From Corbicula japonica (Eukaryota; Mollusca; Bivalvia; Venerida; Cyrenidae), in NCBI GenBank assembly GCA_038501625.1, contig JAZAYU010001126.1:1-64000 (forward strand): DNA of 64,000 nt, given 5' to 3'. This document shows positions 47,711 through 60,140 of the stretch, piece by piece. Each line of letters opens with the position of its first letter. Positions within the stretch are counted from its first letter, which is position 1. The notes under the pieces were generated by a model, which searched no databases, was not told the origin of the DNA, and worked only from the letters and a program-made list of their open reading frames with translations. The position numbers and the translations under genes are program-made.

Positions 47711-48305
47711 TTAGTTGAAATATTCACTAAGAGGCATACAGCTATAAATAAATATTGAGTTCAATTTATTATTTTAATTTTCATATCAAACTTGGGTTAA
47801 TTATACATTTTAACAGTTTGGATAACAGACCATCAAATGATATGCGCAAGGGCTATAAATAATAAAGTAGTGTTCGATAAAATATTTATAGAGTCAAGTA
47901 CTTCAACTACGCTCAACATTTAAACGCAAATATGCTATACCGACTAAAGAAGGATGTAAGATTTATTAAAGTATGTTTTATTCAACAAATACTATTCTGA
48001 TTACAAAAGGTGTCATCAACAAGACTTAGTACTAATTTATCCGCCCATGCATATTCTGATTATTATTAGAGATGCTTCTGAAATACATAAAGAACTGTAA
48101 CAGTTATACGAGTACGTATTTACATTAGTATTGTAAAAAAACATAATATCCTAATAGGTTATGATAAACAAGAAAAAATACAAATGAAAAATTCCGTAGA
48201 CGTATCAATAACGACTGTATATCATTCTGATTCAATTGCACTAAAGAGCATTCACATGATGGTGCGAAATCTGTTCACTGTTTTGTAAATAGGTAAGTAT
48301 TTGTG
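47711..48305. other. 3' flank of gene C, nothing recognised
   Basis: AT-rich, without an exon or repeat that I could identify. Confidence 0.4.
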
Positions 48306-48312
48306 TAATTTA

Positions 48313-48813
48313 TTATAATTTTAAGGTAAATGTTTCAGAAGTAGATAAACGTTTTCCCTCTGAATTCCGTGTGCTATCTTGCCCTCCAGCATACGTTTTT
48401 CTACGTTCAACAGTGTCTTTTCCTGACTCAGAATTAGTTGACGGTCTGAATGACTGTGATTTGGGTTTATCACTTAGATCAGTAGCCACTTGGGTGCTAG
48501 AACTGTGTAACGATAAAGACATCGGTCGTTTTTTGCATTGAACGACTCCTTTGCTTAAAAGTGCTCCACCTTTCTCCAAGAACAGTGCCGGCCAAACTGC
48601 AAATTCGACTATGTCTCCTCCTTGTGTATACTCCCGAAAAGTATTTTTGTTAAATTTCTCTCCTTTCTTACACGTTTCACATTGAAGGAATACTGGCGGG
48701 TCCTGGATAACCATTAACCAGCACAGCTCCAAGCATTGATCCTTGTACTTCTTCACATCTTCACATGAGGCCAGCTCCGTTTTAAAATAGTTGTCTACAG
48801 CGGAATCGTAAGC
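48313..48813 (-). CDS. Gene C terminal exon: MIEAP-like C-terminal domain
   Basis: Acceptor TTCATTATAG|GCTTAC. The 166 codons begin AYDSAVDNYFKTELASCEDV, continue with CLELCWLMVIQDPPVFL, CETCKKGEKFNKN, IVEFAVWPALFLEKGGALL and KGVVQCKKR, then a ~70-residue Ser/Thr/Lys tail. The CETC pair is also present in B as CEAC. The stop is followed at once by an overlapping AATAAA. Confidence 0.88.
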   Translation of the reverse strand, partial: AYDSAVDNYFKTELASCEDVKKYKDQCLELCWLMVIQDPPVFLQCETCKKGEKFNKNTFREYTQGGDIVEFAVWPALFLEKGGALLSKGVVQCKKRPMSLSLHSSSTQVATDLSDKPKSQSFRPSTNSESGKDTVERRKTYAGGQDSTRNSEGKRLSTSETFTLKL

Positions 48814-51800
48814 CTATAATGAACGATTTAGATAATACTTTACTAATGGTCTGTTTTTTTAACATTGCCCTTGTTTTATTCTTAATAAATACAATTTTTG
48901 AATTACTTTGTTAAAATGCCTCATTTAAAGTGTTACCGATTACTTCGGGGGGGGGGGGGGGGGGGGCTGTGTGATTTCGATATGATATGGATACCTTTTG
49001 AACGGAGCCTCTACATTTGTAAACTTTAAACTGGATGTAAAATAAATTTGCTTTCGTGGTTTTCTACAATAATTAATTAACATATGTGATATGTATTTTA
49101 GGCTTTTATAGATCATTTCCATTTGTTTAAAAATTACAGTAGCGGCGTGGTAGCTGTAAAACTTCATTCAATCAGCGTTTAATTACATCCGTTGAAGTTC
49201 GTTCAGAAAAATAAATTTCAAGATGTGTTGCCCTTATTAAAAACAGGAATTAAAAATATCGTTATTTAAAAACGTTCTGTTCGTTAAGGTAGAAGATGAG
49301 ACGCAAAAAAATCTCAAAGAATTATGCTCAATCATTTTGTGACTGGCAATAACAGAGAGTGGACGGCAAAATGGTTTAAAAACAGTTTATCAATACTGGT
49401 GTAATAATTTGTGATTTCCTTAGGAAAATAACTCGCATTTCAAAAATACTCAGCTAAAAGGACTTCGAGCTCTTTGTGTTTTTTTTTTAAATCTAAAACA
49501 CATTAAATTACCTGTTTGAGTTCATCACTTGGCTGAACTTTCTTTTTACGATTGTCCTTAAGTTGCTTCATTACATCCTTTACAAGTTTGTCATCAGAAC
49601 TCTGTCGTTATATAAAAATGACTTTATGTTTGAAATGTGGGTAAACCTTTACCATTATCAGTTATAAATAGCTTATTGTTATTAGTAACATTTGATGTGC
49701 ATTTATCATGTTAAGCGAACTAAAATGAAAAAAAGCAGATCGTTACTTTTTTAAGATTCTCTTAAATAATCGTCATTTTAATTAATCGACCAGATGCAGT
49801 ACAACGTTTTCTTTAATTTGCTGAGTTAAGAAATCATGATGGCAAGAAAATAAAATAAGCAAGTAAATTTTTTATGACAAATCAATTATGACTCATACAA
49901 TTAACTCACCCCGTGAAAACGTTCTATATTTTCCTTTAAACTTGTAAGCTCTTCTTCTGCAGCTTTGGATGCGACTGTATAGGCGGTCTATAATAAACAA
50001 ACATACAAAAACGACAAAGTTTCATTATTTGTTGCCATTTTTACAGGTCATTATTATCAACAAGTATTGTTTGGATACTTGTGAAAATCATTTCAGTATT
50101 TATGTTCTGTATGGACGTTTTTTAACCGGCGAACAGCCTAGATTGTAAGAACATGTAAAACATTTATTGAAGTATTGAAAAAATTAATTTTATCAATCAT
50201 ATTCTAAGTCTTGCTTAATATAACTCCAGGTGCTTCAGTTTCGGTAAGGTCGTTAAGTACAAGTACCTACTTTTTTCTCGTGGCAACTAACTTATTATGT
50301 TTAATATGTTGGCGTGCCTTTGCATACTTGTTTGGTCATATGTGAAACTTGGAACGAGTGCAAAGTCGGTGCACTCTTACATGTACAATGTAAGCATGAC
50401 TTAAAAACTGATGATGGCAGAATATTTTGCCACCGTCTCTTCTAAGTCGATATTCTGTTTTTATTTCCTTAATTGTTTTTGTGTTCAGTTTCGAAATTAA
50501 CCATAATGTTAATCCATGCTCTCCTTTTCCTCTCTACCTTTGCGGCAATTCCTGATAACCTTTTTCACGCTTTGCTAGATTAAACGCTATTGTGTTAACA
50601 AGAACAAAAAATTGATATTTCAATGACCATGGTCCTAAAACATATGTTTCTGTTGTTACGCCTTGAAAATCTCTATAATTAGCATAATTGTTGCACAGCT
50701 ACACGTTGAAAATTCTCGTACATTGCAGATCTGTAGCTTGTAGTTTGCACTGTTATTTTAACATTTAATTTTATATTTGCACAGCATTTCAGTTTTCTAT
50801 TCTTTGATGAATGAGTAAATAGTATGTTTATGGTTGTGGTTGTTCTAATATGCTTCACTTTTTCACTTTCACTTTTGGTTTGTCTTAAATTATAATAACT
50901 ATTTCTTTTTTAATCATTAATTTATAATTTACCGTCAGCATGGTCATCAGCGCCGTGACTGCCTTTTCTTCGTCGGATTTATATTCCTCTTGTTCTTGAA
51001 CTTGCGAGAATGCATCTGTCCAAGCATTGTCATAAAGTTCGGAGAATTTCTCAGCCAGTTTAGTAGGTCTGTTTAAGTCACTGAGATCTGCGATGTTGGG
51101 ATTATTATCTGTTAGTTTTCGTCCTGCCATAGCACTTAATCTAATATATCAATACCAAAATATCAATATAATACCATTCGAAACCGGTGTCGCATTACAA
51201 TTATCACGTCCTAGCGCTAGTTTTGAAACATATATTGGTGATTTAGCTGCTGCGCAATCAGAATCGTGTTTGGCAGTGTACGTGGCTTGATGCTGTCGCT
51301 TGGCGGTTCTGGCTCAAATTCCGATCAGACCCTTATCAAAAAGCAAAACTTCTTAGTCTGTTATACAATTATTTAAGGTATATATGAATTACTTTGAATG
51401 TATAACTTATGCGCTACGCGAGATGGCGTGTTTAACTTAATTTAAAGTATGATACATTTTCTAAAACGTTGAGTCCTTGCCTTGTTAGAAGTTCTTCCTT
51501 TTCCTTTTCTAACTGAATCTTTTCTGACCGAATTTTAGAAATTTCTTTATCTTTGTTTCTTTCAATGTTGTCCTTCTCTAATGCTTTCTTATTTATTTCT
51601 GACTTCTTATATTCAACTTCTCTGAAACATAACACAAACACTTTATAGTTTTACTGAAATGAGTACTATAAAATTGTTAAGTGTTGTAATGTAAACGGGT
51701 TTGCTTTATATAAATAAAAATGATTCGCATGCAGTTAATGAACAAAGATAATTTTCCTTTGCAAGAGAAAATATTAAACGTTTATAGCTTTTAAGGAATA

Positions 51801-54800
51801 GACAGCTGTTTTTTTCTTCTGATATTTGGCTGCGAGGAAGCTGTGTTTTCCGGGTGTTGCTTTTCCTTATACGCTGATTTTTAATATAAATTGTGTACAT
51901 GTTCGGATACTTCAAATGTATCTTGGTCATACACTATATCCTTTATGCTACCTTTCTAAAGTTTGGATTTTCTTGTTCAAATGTTCAATCTCCTTCTCTT
52001 TCTCCTCTAAACGACGCAGTGCTTCTTTTCTAAAATCAATACATTAAAACATATTGTATTAAAAATTAAACAAAATCCTATTAAAAAATATGTATAACAT
52101 GTAGAACCAATACATCTGTTATTAAACTACTTTAAGACAGTGGTCATCTGCTCGGATAATCGTGTTGAGATACACTGTTTATAATCTAGGTATGCTACAA
52201 AAATATAATTTAAACAAACCCACTTTAACAAAAAAAATGACAAAACTCGCGGAAAAAAAAGTGTTAATTTTAGATATTATACAAGACAGTTTGACGGACG
52301 AAATCAAAATACGCGGACATTATATAGTTTGCTTCATGATCGGAGCAACAACTTTAACTGATATACAAGTAAAGGTTTTTAATCGTAAACTTAGGTGAAT
52401 GTCACTTAAGGGTCTCGTAATTTATATTTTTCTCCAGTTGCCAGAAAAAAAACTTATTTTCTTTATTACTTCAGTCATATTAAAATAAAGTATCGTTTCT
52501 GTGTTACAACTTATTTATAGCAAGGAAGGTGTGATCAAGCCTGTCTTTGAACATAGAAATCTTATTTTGAGGTTATCATCACAAACATATATTTTTGTAA
52601 AAGGGAATTTGCAGTTAGGTTAGGTTTCTGTACCAATTAGCGCTGGGATAAATGAAAGATAAAGCCAGGCGTGTGGTGTAAACATTTTCGCTTACTTACT
52701 TTTCTTTCTGGTCCTTGATAATATCATTTTCATCGAACAACTTTACTTGCATATCAGCATCCTTTGCATCCAGTGTTCTTATGAAAATAAGTATTATGAA
52801 TCGGTTAACTTGAGGTTTAATTAACGCTTGGTAAAATTGGAAATCAAAAGTTATAAGTATCAAAAACATAATTCATTATTAAGTTGATTTAGGAATTCCA
52901 GTAACACAATATGGTCCAAATACTCCAAAGTAGCTTTATTTAAAATAAGCTTTCAGATTCTGATTCTTGTCTTACTGAATTTTGTTTCCATTGGTTAGAC
53001 TTGAAACATCAGATTTTGACTTTTCTACATGTGCTTTCGAAGGACTGAAATACAAAGTAAAAGCCCTTATTAGCAAGTACATATTGAAAAAAGAACAATT
53101 CTTATGAAAAACTACAATAAGCAAATACAGCATTGTTCAAAAGTCGTTTTGTGTGGCGGCTGTAATTCTTAGTAGTCCTTGTACATTCAACCATTGCTGT
53201 TATCAATTACATCCTTTGAAGGTGATTTAGAGCGATTCTAATGTCTTTGAATAGTGCTCAGAAAATACTTTTGTTTTTATGAGTCGACATTATTTATATT
53301 GGTTTCAATATTTAACAGATTATAGACTTATATATTAAAAAAACACAAAGGAAATTTCTCCACCTGCTTTTTAATATTAGTCATATGAGTTCCCTGTGAT
53401 ATAGATTTATGTTCCCGCTCTCCATTTTAGTTCTGTTAGTTCATAAGAGAATTGATTTCAAGACAAAACTGTTCTTTCCACAACCTCTCTTGACGTAGGG
53501 AAGAAACAAAACTAGCATACATTGTAAACATATACAATTGATGACCAATTAGAACTTTTGTTGAGTGTATGTGCATGTTTACACAGAAACAATGAACAGT
53601 TATTATAACTCAGGTATGAATAATCAATTTTTATATTGTAAATTTTAAAACGCATGAGACAAATTTAACTATGTTTGAAACAAACTACTTTTATTAACTT
53701 GATATTAATATAATTAATATCAGCTAAAGAGTTATATATGGCAAACATTATACATGGGAAGCCCGATAATGTAGATAGTCGTTTCTGCTTCGGACGAGCA
53801 CATATGGCATATCAAGATACCTCGAATTATCAGTTGAGGAATTTGTCTTAGAATGTTGCGAGTCATTTGTAGTGTTCTGATTTGTTCCATCAGCATTTTG
53901 GGATAAAGTGTCCAATGAAACGACAAGCTACATAATACAAACAACAGACTACATTTCAAGACATTGTATTCCGTGAATCATCAATACCATGCTTTCGAAA
54001 AAATTTAATAAACATGTATAACTCATATTAAAAATACAAAAATATATGACAACTTAATGTGTTTTGGTTAAGGACACTAGTGATATACAGTTTTGGTGTA
54101 AAGGATTTATTAAATTCACCTTGAATTTGGATTGGCATTACTGGGTGCGTTATCTGTAATATCCGCTGGTTGCTGTGTTTTTCCGATTGTTACGGATGAG
54201 ATATGTTTGCGTCGAGGTGTTTTTTCTGGTGTTTTGCTAGAACATATAATAATAATTTTAGCTACATGTAAAAAATTATTCCGACGCAAAAATTATTCAG
54301 TAAACTAAAATGGAAGTGCACCAGGATGTTTCTATAAACCCAAACGGAAGAAGATAACTAAAAAATAACAATAGAAAAAAAGACTAAGTAAACACATCTC
54401 ATTCGTCGTTTAATTAATTTTCCTCTTATGTCATGTCATTTGGGAAATGATCATGTGTATTGACTTGACATCAGTGTCAATGAGCCGGAAAACCATTAAA
54501 CAAAATACATAATACATGTAAACTCTTAATATTTTCAAAGAATTAACATAATAAATCGTACGTGTGCCATGATTTTACGAAAATGTTAAAAACTTGCCCT
54601 ATCCTGATACGAGTATTTCACTTTTTGAAACGAGTTAAGTGATATTTTACAAACGAAAGTTAGAGCATAATTTAATAAAAATATTATAGTATTTTTTAGA
54701 TTTATGCCACAACATGAGAACAGATATCTTGGGTATGTTTTTCTTTAAATAGTCGTTGCTGTTAAGAAAGAACACTTCGATTATCATACAATTTCTTTCC

Positions 54801-57800
54801 ACTAAGAAGTTACGTATTTTGTTTTGAGAATATTCTATTATTACTTCGCATGACAGCCAAAGGCAAAAATTCAAAATACGGAAGTATATCATAAGATAAT
54901 GAACACTATCCATAGCTTTTCTGGCTGGGATATTGAAAGCTCCAAAAAGTATATTAAATCTGGTCTTTATAGTGAAATAAATGTTGTTATTTTTTCAGGA
55001 TACTGACTGTTAACAGGTATCATACTCTTGCTTTACAAACTCTTAAATGATATCATTGATAACAGCACTGATTGAATGTATCAAGAGACATTTTAAGCTG
55101 CCACACGGCACAAACAACACTATTGTGATAAAATATATGAAACAGAACTTTTATGTAACGGGAAACGACAAGTATGAAAATAACACAGGCTCGGTTTGAT
55201 AGAGCTTGTTCTAAGGCATCTGGGAAGGCATGTTACTATCCCTGATTAAGCGCAACTTAAAAAAAACGTTAGTCTGTCGTATTGAAGAGATCTTTTTAGT
55301 GAAGTTGTAAAACAATCGTTCACCTATTCTGTTTTCAGTTATTTCTTTTAAGTTAAAGTTTTTCTGTCATGGTCTGATTCAATTGTTGAAAATCTTAGAA
55401 AGATTAGAAGAAAGTTTAAACTTGCGACCGGAACACGTTTCCAAACTTTCCACCGGAAAAAAGTCGTTGCTTATAAAGCTCAAAAATGTGTGATTGATAA
55501 CTTTAACTAAAACAAGAAAGGAGGTGCTATTAATACCTTGCGTCCTCTGCAGAGGATGCACTTTTATCCAGACCATCTCGACTACCTCTTACTTTTGAAA
55601 CATCCTCAGTGCTTCTGTCATAGGAAATGAAAAGAATTTTGTAGTTTTTTCTTTTGAAAAAGAAGGTCTTGATCATGAGAGAATGTGCTTGAAATAAGAC
55701 TTAAAACGCGTATGTCTTATAATTGCAATATTAAAATTCTCTCCAATATCAATACCATTGGTATTCCTATTAGACTGATATCTCTTACATACATTAATCT
55801 TCACTGACATTTAAACATTTTGGATGATTGTTTATTTTAAATTTTGGTTTAAGAAAAAATACCTTAGGGAATTTTGATTTTGGAAAGTTAAAAGATACAA
55901 AGGTCGTTTTGATGACATAATTAATGGAAAAAATTAAAAAGTAACACAAAAGAAACAAACTTTCAGATAAAAATTAATCATGTTTGTCGCACAAAACATA
56001 ATGGAAAAACTATTCTTAAAGATATAAGACAGATTATTTGCTTAATATTCTCATTGCTAATTAATATCACAAATGTTTATTTCGGAGCCATAAAAATCAG
56101 TCTTAGAAGCGACAGAGTGATTAGTTTTATTCCGCATATCAAAACGATAAAACCGCTACTTTTGAAAAAGAAGCAAGTGTAGTATTTATGCGAAAAGAAA
56201 AAAGAAACGTCCCCTATTTACCTATTTTCTGTGTTTCCTACTTTAGTTTGTTGTTGCTGTTGTTTTCGTTGTTGTTGTTGTTGGCTTTGTTGTTGTTGTA
56301 GTTCTTGTTGTTGTCGTTTTTGTTGTTTGGAATTATCGTTTCCTTCGCTTCCTCTACTTTCGTTACTAAAACATAATAACGTTTTGTTTATATCGCTTTA
56401 TAATAATTAATATATTAAACATGTTAAGTCCCGATCGTAGACAACGACTATGCATTTATAGATATAGCCTGCGTTTCATTAAATATTTACGATCGGGTCG
56501 TATCGTTACTGAGATCCCAATTTATGATAAAATTTAAGTTACTATCCGTCGTACGTACGACGCTTTATTAAAAGCAGCCTTTCTGAGCAAAAGGTACGTC
56601 TTTACAATCAAAGAATATGCTTCTATAATCATTAACGTAATCTTTGACTTATTATTGATAATCATGTCGTAGTTACTGCTTTTATTTGTAAACTATAAAT
56701 GAATCTTGACTTGAAATGTGACTATGTTAAAAGTTATATAGGTGCGAAACTCTCATGTGCAGTTTAAAAATGGTTAGTTTGGGTTTTCCTGCTCCAAAAA
56801 TGTGCAACAAAAAGTTATTTCTATTTTTCTTTTTTTAGAGGTATCTTATCATGTCCTTAAAGATTTGTGAAGTTTTGTCAAAATAGCACCATCCGTTAAA
56901 ATATATTCTAAAATATTGGGCAAAAAATGTCAGGAATGTGATAAAAAAGTGTGATCGTTTAAAAAAATTTCATTTGTTTAGACCATCACTTTAAAAACGC
57001 TTGAAAAAAAAACTACTCTTAAAGATATAAGACAGATCAATTGCTTAAAATTCTTATTGCTAATTTATAACACAAATGTTTATTTCGGAGCTATACATAT
57101 CAGTCTTAGAAGCGACAGAGTGATTAGTTTTATTCCGCATATCAAAACGATAAAACCGCTACTTTTGAAAAAGAAGCAAGTGTAGTATTTATGCGAAAAT
57201 TAAAAAAAAGCATTCCCTATTTACCTCTTTTCTGTGTTTCCTACTTTAGTTTGTTGTTGTTGTTGTCGTTGTTGTCGTTTTTGTTGTTTGGGACTATCGT
57301 TTCCTTCGCATCCTCTACTTTCGTTACTAAAACATAGTAACGTTTTGTTTATATCGCTTTATAATAATTAATATATTAAACATGTTAAAGATCCGATCGT
57401 AGACCACGAATATGCATTTATAGATATAGCCTGCGTTTCATTAAATATTTACGATCGGGTCGTATCTTGACTGAGATCCCTACTTACGATAAAATTTAAG
57501 ATGCTTTCCGTCGTACGTACGACGCTTTATTAAAAGCAGCCTTTCTGAGCAAAAGGTACGTCTTCACAATCAAAGAATATGCTTCTATAATCATTAACGT
57601 AATCTTTGACTTATTATTGATAATCATGTCGTAGTTACTGCTTTTATTTGTAAACTATAAATGAATCTTGACTTGAAATGTGACTATGTTAAAAGTTTAT
57701 ATAGGTGCGAAACTCTCCTGTGCTGTTTAAAAATGGTTAGTTTGGGTTTTCCTGCTCTAAAAATGTGCAACAAACAGTTATTTCTATTTTTCTTTTTTTA

Positions 57801-60107
57801 GAGGCGTCTTATCATGTCCTTAACGATTTGTGAAGTTTTGTCGAAAAAGCACCATCCGTTAAAATATATTCTAAAATATTGGGCAAAAAATGTTACATGT
57901 AGGAATGTGATAAAATAAAGTGCGACAGTTTAAAAAATTACATTTGTTTAGACCATAAATTAAAAAAAGTTTGAAAACAACCAGTAACTCTTAAAGATAT
58001 AAGAAATATCAATTGCTTAATATTCTCATTGCTAATTAATAACTCAAATGTTAATTTCGGAGCTATAAATATCATTCTAAGAAGCGACAGAGTGATTAGT
58101 TTTATTACGATTAAACCACTCGGCTTTTGAAAAAGAAGTAAGTGTAGTATTTATTTGAAATGAAAACAAGAAACATTCCCTATTTACCTCTTTTCTGTGT
58201 TTCCTACTTCAGTTTGCTGTTGTCGTTGTTGTTGTCGTTGTTGTTGTTTCTGCTGCTGCTGTTGTTGTTGTTCTTGTTGCTGTCCTTGTTGTTGTTTGGG
58301 ATTATCTTTTCCTTCGCTTCCTCTACTTTCGTTACTAAACATAATAACGTTGTGTTTATCTCGCTTTATAATTAATTTATATATTAAACATGTTAAAGTC
58401 CCGATCGTAGACCACGAATATGCATTTATAGATATAGGCTGCGTTTCATTAAATATTTACGATCGGGTCGTATCGTTACTGAGATCCCAATTTAAGATAA
58501 AATTTAAGATGCTATCCGTCGTACGTACGACGCTTTATTAAAAGCAGCCTTTCTGAGCAAAAGGCACATCTTCACAATCAAAGAATATGCTTCTATAATC
58601 ATTAACGTAATCTTTGACTTATTATTGATAATAATGTCGTAGTTACTGCTTTTTTTGTAAACTATAAATGAATCTTGACTTGAAATGTGAAATTATGTTA
58701 AAAGTTTCTATAAGTGCGAAACTCTCCTGTGCTGTTTAAAAATGGTTAGTTTCGGTTTTCCTGCTCTTAAAATGTGCAACAAAAAGTTACTTCTATTTTT
58801 CTATTTTGTAGAGGTGTCTTATCATGTCCTTAAAGATTTGTGAAGTTTTGTCAAAATAGCACCATCCGTTAAAATATATTCTAAAATATTGGGCAAAAAA
58901 TGTCAGGAATGTGACAAAAACGTGTGACAGTTTAAAAAATTACATTTGTTTTGACCATAACTTTAAACGCTTGAAAAAGACAAGTTTTAGTGTTGTTTTA
59001 TTGAAAGGTTTAAGTAAATTCCTCAAGAAAATCAATACATCTTTGCTCTAGAAATTTATAGGACTTTAAAGTTAATAGTACTAATTAATTTTTGTGTATC
59101 ATTCAGTTTAATGTTTCTAGATGCAATAATAATAATCTCTATTGAAATTATAACTGTCTGCAGGCCCCTTCAGAAAATATCATCTAATTTTGTGCAATAT
59201 TCTGTCAACAGAACCTTTACATGAATACAAGAGCATGTTTTTTTTTCTAGAAGTCTCTGTCATGTTTTGTTAAATTGTGACAAACAGAAATGACCTTGGA
59301 GTTAGCGAAACATTTTAGCACACTGCACTTATGTGGTTGTCAGGAGTGTGACACACTTTCTTAAAAATATGATTTTTTTTAAACTTTATGCGATATCACA
59401 AGTTCTTAAGCACTTATATTTGCTGCTTTAAATTTCATTTTAACAGAAATGAATATTGAAATTATAAGAAACAGAAACACTTGTATTTTAAGCACATAAA
59501 TTAAAATTCTTGTAATTTATTTAATATTTTAATAAAGCTCCATAAAAGTTTTATTCCATCACATATGAGTATTACTTGATTGATTTTGATCACAGTAAGG
59601 ACTGAACAAACATATGGGGCAACCAGTTTAAATTTTTAATGAATTTTAATTCTTTACATTAATTTTTTCACTTCACTTGACATTTTTTTGAAATAGCCCA
59701 AATGACAATATCTCAGCAACCAGTTGATCGATTTCAATTTTTTTTCAGTTCTTTTAGTAAACTCAGTGCAAGTTAACAGGTTTGGACTTTTTATGAGCTT
59801 GAATTTTCTCTATTTTTTTCAATTTTCTAGCCATTTTTTTGAAACAGCCCTCCTTTAAACTTTTGAGCTCGGTTGTCTATGATTCCTTTGTCATCTATAG
59901 TACAGAAAAACTATTTTATGTAACATAACTTTTAGTGTCTGATCTTTTCATTTCCTCATGAAAGTCTATCCGCCATTTGTTCCTATATGGACCCTCGATA
60001 TTAAGGAAAAAAGCTTACTATACATTATTTAATAGTCATTTTAATATCGAAACTACAGGAACAAATGACAATTCTTACCGTTTTTCTTGGTCCTTTGTTT
60101 TAATTAC

Positions 60108-60140
<33 letters not shown>

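Larger units (their letters stand above)
56009..58983. repeat. Three tandem ~1-kb units, each with a Gln-rich exon
   Basis: Units: about 56,009-57,005, 57,006-57,973 and 57,974-58,983. Each starts near 'cttaaagatataaga' and 'cggagc.ata', contains 'gaagcgacagagtgattag', the Gln exon, 'ctgcgtttcattaaatattt' followed by 'acgatcgggtcgtat', the perfect palindrome CGTCGTACGTACGACG, and 'aaagcagcctttctgagcaa'. Unit-to-unit identity is high except in the Gln tract and poly-A runs. The duplicated DNA therefore includes exon plus both flanking intron parts. Confidence 0.95.

Noticed and set aside
58160..58541. Plus-strand Cys-rich or Leu-rich frames
   Set aside because: Opposite strand of the third Gln-rich exon; CAA/CAG repeats read in reverse give TTG/TGC codons.
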